From assembly GCA_903813345.2 (NCBI GenBank), contig CAIIXF020000009.1, positions 6,070,030 to 6,134,029 on the forward strand: a DNA stretch of 64,000 nt, in the 5' to 3' direction. The translations under genes were made by a program, and so were the position numbers. This document shows, piece by piece, positions 61,101 through 64,000 of this stretch (positions within the stretch are counted from its first letter, which is position 1; every line of letters begins with the position of its first letter). The notes below the pieces were generated by a model that was not told where the DNA came from, made no database searches, and worked only from the letters and a program-made list of their open reading frames with translations. The DNA comes from Owenia fusiformis. Its lineage: Eukaryota > Annelida > Polychaeta > Sabellida > Oweniidae.

Positions 61101-63374
61101 ATCAGTTGTGATAATCTAGGGACTGACACAATTGTTTTATGGAGATAACAGATAGTAAGTACATGGTCATGTTGAGCTAAATCTCTTTAAATCTTTTACT
61201 GATCCAACTACTAGATTATCAACGATATAAAATGGGGTTGATGAAATTTGAAATTCAGTTCTTAGCAATAAATCTCTACACATCATATCAATAATTACAT
61301 CAACTAGACACCATCAGACGCTAGCAGCAGCTAAAATCAACATGGGGAGAATGTAACCAAGTATGGAGCCGGCATTTGTACAATCAATCAATATATATAC
61401 AAATATGCTTATTCGGCAACTTTGAGTTTGCTGAAAGTGCGGCCCCTCTCTGTAGGGAAAACCTCTGAACAAGGAAACTTTTCTTCAGTCCCAAGAGTAA
61501 ACCTGTTCGCAGGTTTTACTGTATATGACATATTAAATGTCAATAAAAAAATTTTTTTCCTTGTATTTTCCAGGCTATGAAATCTCTATTAAAATCAGGT
61601 GATACAGAGAAGATCATATTTTTCGCTGGGGTGTCTCGTCAGAAGGAGATCTATGTAATGGCTGCTAATTATCTCCAATCGTTGGACTGGCGAAAAGATC
61701 CTGAGATCATGAAAAACATTATAGGGTTCTATACCAAGGGACGTGCCCTAGACTCACTATCAGGCTTCTATGATGCTTGCGCAATGGTATGTTATTTTGT
61801 ATAAATTATTCTTGTCAAAATAGAAATATGTTGTGGTATTTTTGATCACATGGTACTACATTGACCAATCAGAATACTGGGATTCCAGAAATGATATATT
61901 ACTTATATATACTGTATATGTGCAATATTTCCAGGTTGAAGTAGACGAATACCAGAACTATGACAAAGCACTCGGGGCCCTGACTGAAGCCTACAAATGT
62001 CTCACTAAAGCCAAGATGAAGAATCAGACTCAACAAGAAGAGAAACTGGCAGCCTTGAAGACGAGGATCACACTCATGAAGAAGTTTGTCACTGCACGAA
62101 GGTACATTTTCATCTAAAATGCTATATATACTGAAAATTGATTTGCATTGAATTGAAAATATTTGTCTACTACAGTAAAACCTGTCAATTTGAAAGTGGA
62201 ACAACTTTGGACTCTAGTTGAGAGGTGTTCCTCTTATCAGAGGTTCATTCAACATTAAGTCAATTGATCTCTGAAAAGTGCTCCACTTGTAGAGGTGGTC
62301 CACTTGTAGAGGTGTTCCACTTGTAGAGATGTTCCACTTGTAGAGGTGTTCCACTTTACAGGTTCCACTTTATTTTGTTATCGAGACCTCTCTTTGTGTT
62401 AGTGCTTGATCAATGTAGTAGCACTTATAAAAGAACAAATACAGTCAGTAAAACCTACATCCACACATTATGGTTGCTTTATGATATAAAACAAAAAATT
62501 CTGCTTCTAGAGCCTATGATGAGGATAAAGATGAAGCTGTTAAAGCCTGTCAGGTCTTACTTGAAGAACCAGAACTGGATTCAGCTGTTAGAGTTGGAGA
62601 CGTTTTTGGATTCATGATTGAACATTATGCCAAGAAGGAGCATTGGAAAGCTGTAAGTGTTTTATTCCTATTAGAGATGGCGATATTTTGTTATGGTCTC
62701 AAACTTTTTGTGGTCGCTGTGAGGCGGTTGGTATTCAGCATCTGTAACAAGTGGCAGATTGTGCTCAAAATTGTTGACCGAGTAAAATATGTGCTATCAT
62801 TAATAATTTAGAAAAAATATGTTTCTGTTGGATAACTAGTATGAACAAAAGATATCACATCATTTCATTCTTATATTTGGTAATTCCTATATTCATAGTA
62901 ACACAAATACAAAAGATGACAGGTGACATCTATTTTGTAAAAGTAGATTATTCTATGTATACATTTATTTAGTATTTTGAAAGATTAGACTCTAGATTTC
63001 TGTTCGAGTCATTAATTCTGCAAGACTATTTTCAAAATCTCAGGTGGGTGCTGCACCCAATTGCTTTAATGATGGGGAGATCGCTGCTATTATTCTTTAA
63101 TCACAGACAAGTCCATCATTATTCCAATTAATTCATCTTTCAGGCATATGCATGTATGGAGGAGATGAGAGCCAAGATCCCTAAAGTGAACCTAGGTTAC
63201 TATGTTAACATGAGGACTATAGAACAAGTGCATAGTGCCCTACAGATCCCGCTGGGTCGGGGTACGGGGGCAGAGATAAATGGCTTCTGGGCAGGCTCCC
63301 CGGGAGATGAGGAAACAGGCGAAGAAGTTGAAGAGGATGTCATCGATGACTTTGCTGATGATTCTACATGTTGA
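19172..63374 (+). CDS. IFT140: IFT140, copy 2 (21 exons; N-terminal exons not found)
   Basis: Second copy of the IFT-A subunit. Exons: 19172-19291, 22158-22328, 22987-23117, 23591-23708, 23867-24012, 27569-27746, 28094-28225, 28859-29094, 38831-39008, 40516-40706, 50923-51018, 51223-51355, 51823-51966, 57294-57422, 57933-58115, 58622-58737, 58978-59068, 61574-61786, 61935-62101, 62511-62652, 63144-63374. Together they encode 1081 residues with no stop. The first five exons are late blades of the second WD40 propeller ([50 protein letters not shown]); the remainder is the TPR-like region matching copy 1. Coding changes from copy 1 are few, for example GFRAG to GFWAG and EPELD to EPQLD. The exons for roughly the first 400 residues of the family are absent between 13740 and 19171. 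An in-frame ATG at 19097 reads through the first acceptor. Copy 2 is therefore a partial duplicate, or a joined haplotype. Confidence 0.94.
19538..19622 (+). repeat. Short tandem repeat (about 20 bp unit)
   Basis: Four to five copies of a motif like GCTCAAACTGAAAATACAAAA in the first intron of copy 2, with small variations between units. Confidence 0.75.
19738..19945 (+). repeat. 12 bp minisatellite of GAGTAAGTAGCT
   Basis: An imperfect array of GAGTAAGTAGCT units. Most units contain GTAAGT, the consensus 5' splice-site hexamer, on the sense strand of the IFT140 intron. Confidence 0.85.
20000..21900 (+). repeat. Complex higher-order repeat array
   Basis: Alternating blocks recur about every 130-600 bp. 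One block has GCCATAACTTCCGTACT, TTGGTTTGCAGATTCAG and AAATTCTACCCCTGATTCAT; another has GCACACTCTTTGCTACATGT, AATTTCGAAGAATAT and AATTTGACCTAGATTTTGA. Both copies of the second block (about 20690 and 21296) are followed by the same downstream order, so this is a duplicated composite unit. No ORF of note. Confidence 0.8.
23389..23536 (+). repeat. 37 bp tandem repeat x 4
   Basis: Units begin TTCCTACCAAATGGTCACAT at 23389 (variant), 23426, 23463 and 23500, and end TGACATGTTAATGC. It sits in the intron between WD40 exons of copy 2. Confidence 0.9.
24795..24878 (+). other. Candidate cassette exon of IFT140 (84 bp, phase 2-2)
   Basis: Preceded by CTTGTAG and followed by GTACTA, a plausible splice-site pair. 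Its 84 bases keep phase 2 at both ends, so inserting it between the exons ending at 24012 and starting at 27569 adds 28 residues without a frameshift or stop. The peptide is strongly basic ([16 protein letters not shown], then [11 protein letters not shown]). Reading it as an exon is inference. Confidence 0.4.
24925..26447 (+). repeat. 87 bp minisatellite, about 17 copies
   Basis: Unit landmarks are TGATGAGTGGAATGAAATGT, TTCCCACCTCCTTCCCTGTT, GAACCACCTTGCAT and GACTGAGTATATTTCCCTT. The period of 87 is a multiple of three, so several frames stay open on both strands. The + frame reads a 29-residue unit containing [13 protein letters not shown] for 228 codons (25538-26224). A few units carry a one-base insertion (GAGTTATATTT near 24981 and 25501) or a stop. 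It is probably intronic and noncoding. Confidence 0.93.
26448..27568 (+). other. Rest of IFT140 copy 2 intron 5
   Basis: AT-rich intron with no recognised gene or element. It ends in the acceptor AATTTCAG before the exon at 27569. Confidence 0.7.
28365..28612. mobile_element. MITE with 9 bp target duplication (MULE-like)
   Basis: Imperfect TIRs of about 60 bp: CATCCTCC at the left and GGAGGATG at the right, with mirrored CCAGAAT and CCCCCTGC blocks. It is flanked by the 9 bp direct repeat CCAATTTAC (28356-28364 and 28613-28621). The aligned stretch of copy 1 (around 770) lacks the insert. No transposase. Confidence 0.85.
29508..29752. mobile_element. Foldback/MITE with poly-G tracts
   Basis: The left arm GGGGAGGTTTCAAAAG, with GATGTCAGATCGAAAACTAA, mirrors the right arm TTAGTTTCCGATCCGACATC, with CTTTTGATGCCTCCC. 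Two G-runs of more than 8 bases lie inside (near 29563 and 29670). Absent from the matching intron of copy 1. Confidence 0.78.
30679..32676 (-). CDS. TRIM-family RING/B-box/NHL protein, intronless, copy 2
   Basis: A 665-residue paralogue (or allele) of the gene at 1985-4003, in the same intron of IFT140 copy 2 and also intronless. RING, two B-boxes, coiled coil and NHL propeller are all intact ([69 protein letters not shown]). The RING and B-boxes are almost identical to copy 1. Differences concentrate in the late coiled coil ([18 protein letters not shown]) and in the linker before the propeller, where copy 2 is shorter and reads [16 protein letters not shown]. It is probably a ubiquitin ligase; its target would be bound by the propeller and cannot be guessed. 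Confidence 0.9.
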   Translation of the reverse strand: MAYLSPKNALIDEYQELLTCIICTGTLKNAKSLSCGHSYCKNCLKTWIEKNKGKRDKTFPCPICNAKHEIPKNCVDDYHTNITINSMVEILENQLSRDKNLKANCDICAQEGDDVPAVSRCVECAENLCQACNKSHKRSQGTRSHNMYDLTGDPEKDARLALDNYVKRNIQCPKHQDQPLKFFCSKDKAIVCTHCCITEHPGHKCEAIEEAADKEKQNISALFGLANQRKELFEKFIQDSSDMLQSYQGNRESLLKEIDTDHAAKCKELDEHFAKLHKELDEQLARRHKEQNENHKKLQNEAKAVAHEKTKVIQAKQNQHELEKGIAESTLLHLTALIKHGHPVDIMNSSTDTAKKLQDWGRIPEEDEDPVDKYTYQPGTLDPANMVKLQQPETLDSAKMGRIHKSNVTREVKLGDKNPGVKKIYGATKGYNNTIVLCHEPSGGMSSYAADTFTKLHTAKGNFIDVCCMQGNLYAATDYSNKCISIHNHNLVHQKNIGKCKDPWGICEAPGKGLLVVDNTDKCVYLVDYNDGKIQDTIGKGHLTDPYYVTINNNSTVFISEYGAHCVKGFTMQGEEVNKYGTYGGGPEQLDAPECVCIDPDNNLIIADRDNHRVVLLDQNCKFIKYLLEPEDGMKSPRSVIINNEGDLIVGDQDSRDLFVIRYRQ
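33088..37674 (+). mobile_element. CR1/L2-like LINE with intact ORF2 (LINE-A)
   Basis: The insertion separates copy 2 from the copy 1 intron at GCTACTATAC. It ends in an A-run at 37666-37675. A short repeat ATACATGT flanks it (33080-33087, 37675-37682), a plausible 8 bp target duplication. The 666 bp before ORF2 lack an ORF1, so the element is either single-ORF or truncated in the ORF1-ORF2 spacer. Copy 1 lacks it. Confidence 0.87.
33754..37437 (+). CDS. LINE-A ORF2: hydrophobic N-terminus, 2A-like motif, APE endonuclease, reverse transcriptase
   Basis: An uninterrupted 1227-residue non-LTR retrotransposon protein. The N-terminus has WRSSIGTFN (about residue 11) and three or four hydrophobic segments (about 40-60, 73-100, 113-137), then GDIHMNPGP at residues 149-157, resembling the 2A ribosome-skipping signal but with His at the usual Glu. 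The AP-type endonuclease follows ([32 protein letters not shown]). The reverse transcriptase has [31 protein letters not shown] and the catalytic YADD at about residue 840 (36271-36282). A C-terminal Cys/His cluster ([16 protein letters not shown]) is typical of the CR1/L2 group. The lack of stops suggests recent activity. The first ATG is 33754; a second in-frame ATG at 33763 lies nearer the conserved block. Confidence 0.93.
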   Translation: MILMGINIVQWRSSIGTFNTLHISSSKDPSSRKIPCCCPPIIKILCIVILSLFTAYYLLDNWFSPMVEKHLNSIFIIIAAGGLLLNQVLQVLISMSIFVNLIKHRNNTINPRFILTNSFVYTITACLTPGLAIYFYQPNTIQLTLLLSGDIHMNPGPTSPLGVNILFSNIRSIGANYGARFQALDHRIMENNANIIGLCEVGNLSDSKITEEFSITGFHKPYYSSKHRGLMIYAHNNLLIKERPDLDFPELGGLWLEVKVKGRKIMYGVFYRSPSQTAQERFEFCQALERNISLVKADKPNLIIFNGDFNAKSKTWWLDGTEDAIGQNLNDIFFQNGFDQLVKGPTRVTTSSKSCIDLTCTNDRLLVGDVQILDPIGNTDHSTLLFKVDLPGYASTPALKTIWKYDQADTHMLNQAITNHDWNNFFNNYRNLDSLTKDFTSFLLKIFRKHIPNKLKRIKENDRPWFNSKLSHELGKKAKLYKRFQHQNTDQNNNAYKTQSNLCKTLICDAKVNYTNSIISHLSEEKSSSIGFWSNIKKLLGKNVKNPIPTILNQQLDKIAETKEEKAEMFLHYFSQTYHSGTQNQTLDVNFPLRTNNLVEISLTTVEEVKTIIQNLDSSKACGADDITVKMLQLCSESISIPLCTLFNKIIETGIFPDYWKLGIICPIFKKGDKNNIKNYRPITLLSIVSKILERIIHKQMMDHLLKHDLFFKHQSGFLKGHSTEHQLLAINHLISSNFENGLDTRGIFLDISAAFDRVPHNLMVRKLKAYGFNGNFLELFKSYLSNRQIKVNVEGQLSNSSDEHFIDLSVPQGSIIGPIMFLLYINDLPDRLNSKSFIYADDTSLYVPCTPNDPVSHQILQSDLQTVEEWSKLWKLDFKPEKSVEIVFSKVKNENYPFLTLNNAKIQRKNHHKHLGYILDSTLSGSPHISYICDKVQTALNPLKSLKFKLNSKILETMYKSYIKPLFEYCDILYHNSNLKDLKNLDRLQYQAALICSGALHGSSTSKTLNILNWPDLTFIRDYHFKKTMYNIQNDRAPSYVTDIFRPFKNHNPRQLRYIRDYQIPLNISTKFRRSPCIQLMEKWDSVPSNIKNSPSSYSFKNEIKYKNKIISTSNLTLSRSQEIILNRMRVDLFLKSQMYAHNFTNVDSPNCQCGEVETVKHIFFNCGLNLNSHNLNVNILHLLGNLQMDKNGLIKTFLFGHPDLSTEQNIMIFKLVTNFLSDNST
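39125..39290. repeat. Foldback hairpin repeat
   Basis: ATCCTATGATTTTTGATGG at the left is mirrored by AAAATCATAGGATATCAT at the right, around a centre with GGGGATATCACCCATCTCC. A small inverted-repeat element in the copy 2 intron. No target duplication was established. Confidence 0.6.
39440..40267. mobile_element. TIR element with 9 bp target duplication
   Basis: Inverted ends TAGCCTTGCCCAAGTCGGT and ACCGACTTGGGCAAGGCTA are perfect for 19 bp and continue imperfectly through CCGCCTTGTAC and GTACAAGGCGG. The direct repeat GTGTATATA flanks it (39431-39439, 40268-40276). About 0.83 kb with no transposase; the duplication length suggests a MULE-like or hAT-like family. Specific to copy 2. Confidence 0.87.
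41489..45133 (-). pseudogene. LINE-B ORF2, endonuclease/reverse transcriptase with one nonsense codon
   Basis: Homologous throughout to LINE-A ORF2. The N-terminal part (45133-44678) has WRARIGSYN, several hydrophobic segments and the 2A-like GDVHPNPGP (44734-44708). It then meets a single TAA at 44677-44675, in the same frame as the rest; the LINE-A protein has Ser at this place. Downstream the frame is open for over 1000 codons: endonuclease ([21 protein letters not shown]), reverse transcriptase ([32 protein letters not shown] at 42658-42647) and a Cys/His tail ([16 protein letters not shown]). No ATG precedes the conserved N-terminus after the upstream in-frame TAG, so the start is also doubtful. 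Apart from these two points it looks young. Confidence 0.9.
46264..47427 (-). CDS. LINE-B ORF1: coiled coil + RRM-like + IMPACT/UPF0029-like domain
   Basis: An intact 387-residue ORF starting at ATG 47427. Residues about 20-85 form a heptad-rich coiled coil ([33 protein letters not shown]). Residues about 90-230 resemble the RRM plus C-terminal domain of L1-type ORF1 proteins ([55 protein letters not shown]). Residues about 258-365 (46656-46333) match the IMPACT/YIH1 (UPF0029) pattern: [20 protein letters not shown], then THNVYSYRV, an [12 protein letters not shown] loop and [11 protein letters not shown]. In that family the loop reads like DDDGE-GAG and the strand like VVVSRWYGG. ORF1 proteins bind LINE RNA; a role for the extra domain is unknown. 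I call the LINE nature certain, and the IMPACT match strong but made without a search. Confidence 0.85.
   Translation of the reverse strand: MSTPKVQKKRKFSGSPQATSMEARVIALEQEMKSLKACNKKQNVKITELENENKHLMDLISTLDGRSARLETSQSEVKDDICDIRFRSMKRNAIIKNLPQPSTHEDMNQSKAIVIRFLCEDMKIPRPLIESEEFLNGKIKVDIAHRFGAPIQGNKPIVVVFKDRSSKELVMSYARNLRGSNFSIQDQLPADMSSRRNAQYPLFKELKEKKEKVSLKNDTLYLNNCVVNPNFNKNTLPVDTLLDSAILDRKLHQSTVRNINGTRLKAHVMEVKSEAEAKTALAKIYQDRSLATATHNVYSYRVSPPGKPTTEGHDDDGSYGTGTHINTLLKGANVENAIVIITIWKGPRNVYFQDKLNAIKEISVEALTDSKILVTEAQAHDILDPQN
48009..48186 (-). pseudogene. LINE-B ORF1 internal fragment (duplicate)
   Basis: A copy of 46955-47130 with a 4 bp insertion (GGGCATGCAATG versus GGGCAATG), so it is frameshifted as well as cut off. 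It is one half of the interrupted duplicate ORF1. Confidence 0.9.
48187..49687. mobile_element. 1.5 kb insert with terminal CGCTGT(G/C)ACAG arrays
   Basis: Interrupts the duplicated ORF1 between GGGCTG and GGGTAGG. Both ends are built from near-palindromic 11-13 bp units such as CGCTGTGACAGCG and CGCTGTGAGAGCG (48187-48450 and about 49446-49672), enclosing about 1 kb of AT-rich DNA without a convincing gene. The short ORF at 48814-49053 is unsupported. An exact target duplication was not resolved (AGGGCTG on the left, AGGGTG on the right). It resembles a foldback-type non-autonomous element. Confidence 0.75.
49688..49987 (-). pseudogene. LINE-B ORF1 N-terminal fragment (duplicate)
   Basis: A second copy of the ORF1 start: ATG at 49987 with the same [14 protein letters not shown] opening and coiled coil. 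It runs into the CGCTGTGACAG array after KNLP, giving an artificial Ala/Ser/His-rich tail. It lacks most of the RRM and the IMPACT-like region. Confidence 0.9.
50560..50698 (+). other. Exon-like ORF next to a promoter-like patch inside the TIR element
   Basis: ATG at 50560 opens [13 protein letters not shown] and, further on, [19 protein letters not shown]. It runs 46 codons plus one base to a consensus donor CATCAG|GTAAGT at 50699. About 105 bp upstream is the palindrome TGCGCATGCGC (50447-50457), an NRF1-type promoter motif. The protein was not recognised. It could be the first exon of the element's own lost gene or a captured host exon; no downstream exon was found. Confidence 0.35.
52090..52709. 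mobile_element. TIR MITE, same family as 4576-5183
   Basis: Ends CAGGGTGGGCCAAAAAAAC and TTTTTTGGCCCACCCTG, with TA on both sides (52088-52089, 52710-52711). The interior is very similar to the element at 4576-5183, including GTCCGCCACCCTA and CTGGAGACCTTCCCATACCC. It lies in a different intron, so it moved independently. Confidence 0.9.
52710..54600 (+). other. Copy 2 intron 13 DNA without gene, with one hairpin
   Basis: AT-rich sequence absent from the 224 bp matching intron of copy 1 (9839-10062). One strong hairpin lies at 53138-53204. The ORF at 53743-54012 has no recognisable domain. No other gene seen. Confidence 0.65.
53138..53204. ncRNA. miRNA-like hairpin (candidate)
   Basis: The arm GTTGGACAGAATGTCAGTAC (continuing AAA) pairs with the arm TTTGTATGACATTCTGTCCA (continuing AC) over 22 base pairs, with one bulged G and a 22-base loop. 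The geometry resembles a microRNA precursor, but no lower stem extends beyond the arms. A MITE remnant is equally possible. Confidence 0.25.
54600..57175. repeat. Repeat-rich block with GACCTTC...AAGGTCA motifs
   Basis: Two related segments (54603-55010 and 56640-57180) carry many TTGACCTTCAATGACCTTC and CAAGGTCAAAAAGGTC motifs plus ATCATCTACAAGTTCTCAG. Each finishes with CTAGGTGGTGACATTTTGTC and TTAATGCCTTGTT. Between them (about 55690-56060) a second motif, TTTGGGGCATTCTGGGTAAA, recurs. No gene was recognised; the block is specific to copy 2. Confidence 0.75.
59243..59340 (-). mobile_element. Short antisense LINE 3' end, copy 2 counterpart of 11591-11689
   Basis: The same 5'-truncated insertion as in copy 1, flanked by AAACAAGTTATAT (59230-59242) and its one-base variant AAATAAGTTATAT (59341-59353). 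Confidence 0.87.
59413..60507 (+). mobile_element. 5'-truncated CR1/L2-like LINE with 13 bp target duplication
   Basis: Starts inside reverse transcriptase coding sequence at 59413 and keeps an open frame to TAA at 60237 ([23 protein letters not shown]-type block, [34 protein letters not shown]). The 3' UTR and an A-run end at about 60507. AACATCATGTTTT flanks it at 59400-59412 and 60508-60520. The matching site of copy 1 (AAAATCATGTTTTTGC near 11748) is empty. Confidence 0.93.
60670..61521. mobile_element. TIR MITE, TA target site
   Basis: Ends CAGTGAAACCTGTC and GCAGGTTTTACTG, with TA at 60668-60669 and 61522-61523. Subterminal CTCTGTAGGGAAAACCT motifs recur near both ends. Copy 1 reads TTTATATATATGACATATT near 11897 with no insert. 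About 0.85 kb, no transposase. Confidence 0.87.
62174..62374. mobile_element. Small MITE-like element with internal 18 bp expansion, copy 2
   Basis: Counterpart of 12562-12736. The unit CCACTTGTAGAGGTGTTC is repeated about four times (62283-62355) here but not in copy 1. It is the main length difference between otherwise near-identical 3' introns. Confidence 0.65.
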
Positions 63375-63434
63375 GATCTCATACAAGGACTTATGAATAT
63401 TGGCACCCTTGAATCTGGTCCTGGTGATTCTTCA

Positions 63435-63795
63435 TGTTTAGATGTGGTATCAGGGTCCTAGAAATTGGAAATACAGACTTGTAAATATGTATCTCTGTAT
63501 ATCAGGCCCCTTGAATCAAATACTATACTGCACTTATGGTTCTACCTGCTCAGAGATCTTTATGTGATATCAGAGTCCTAGAAATTGGAAATATGGACTT
63601 GTAAATAAGTATCTCTGTATATCAGGACCCTTGAATCAAATACTATACTTATGGTTCTATCTGCTCAGAGATCTTTATGTGATATCAGAGTCCTAGAAAT
63701 TGGAAATATGGACTTGTAAATAAGTATCTCTGTATATCAGGACCCTTGAATCAAATACTATACTTATGGTTCTACCTGCTCAGAGATCTTTAAAC
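63435..63795 (+). repeat. 3' UTR tandem repeat, about 115 bp x 3 (copy 2)
   Basis: Same three units as at 13800-14160, with almost no differences. Homology to copy 1 continues to the window end. Confidence 0.9.
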
Positions 63796-64000
63796 ATATC
63801 TGCCTTATGTAGGATGTCTGTGATATACCAGAAATCTGATACAGGAGTGCTCATCTTGGAACCTTTGATTTCTTGTTAATTTCATATTAGGACCCATGAA
63901 TTCATCTATTTTTGTGGAACTTGTGAATGCATTTGTCTGAATTCAATATCAGCACTCATATTTTCAATTTATATTTTGTGAGTATCAGAGCCTATGAATT

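Noticed and set aside
1-64000. tRNA, rRNA and prokaryotic defence or phage systems
   Set aside because: No cloverleaf with A/B boxes, no rRNA-like sequence, and no operon structure. The window is eukaryotic throughout.

Overview
The window is metazoan nuclear DNA: AT-rich, intron-rich, with GT-AG introns, many short inverted-repeat transposons and non-LTR retrotransposons. The conserved anchor is IFT140, the intraflagellar transport IFT-A subunit. TRIM-NHL genes, 2A-bearing CR1/L2-like LINEs and the dense MITE load suggest a lophotrochozoan, most likely a mollusc such as a bivalve. That placement is inference.

Layout: positions 1-13739 hold the last 16 exons of one IFT140 copy (+ strand; its start lies left of the window). 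An intronless TRIM gene sits on the - strand in its third intron (1985-4003). Positions 13740-19171 are downstream DNA with a promoter-like patch (17131-17320) and a long-TIR element (17528-18780). Positions 19172-63374 hold a second, head-to-tail IFT140 copy of 21 visible exons. All its reading frames are open, but the exons for roughly the first 400 residues are not seen upstream. The TRIM gene is duplicated with it (30679-32676). The copies match exon for exon, and the introns align in stretches, so this is either a recent partial tandem duplication or two haplotypes joined by the assembler.

Copy 2 introns are swollen by insertions that copy 1 lacks, and copy 1 supplies clean empty sites for several. 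They include a LINE with an intact 1227-codon ORF (33088-37674), a 9.9 kb nested element (41000-50867), a 5'-truncated LINE (59413-60507), several TIR elements with TA or 9 bp target duplications, and an 87 bp minisatellite (24925-26447). Within 41000-50867 the order of events can be read: a roughly 0.9 kb TA-flanked TIR element received a 6.45 kb LINE (12 bp target duplication), a 1.05 kb segment spanning the LINE 5' end was then tandemly duplicated, and the second copy was split by a 1.5 kb insert made of near-palindromic CGCTGTGACAG-type arrays.

The most unusual item is ORF1 of that LINE (46264-47427, - strand). It looks like an L1-type coiled-coil/RRM ORF1 protein carrying a C-terminal IMPACT/UPF0029-like domain. 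Both LINE ORF2 products also begin with several hydrophobic segments ending in a 2A-like GD(I/V)HxNPGP motif ahead of the endonuclease.
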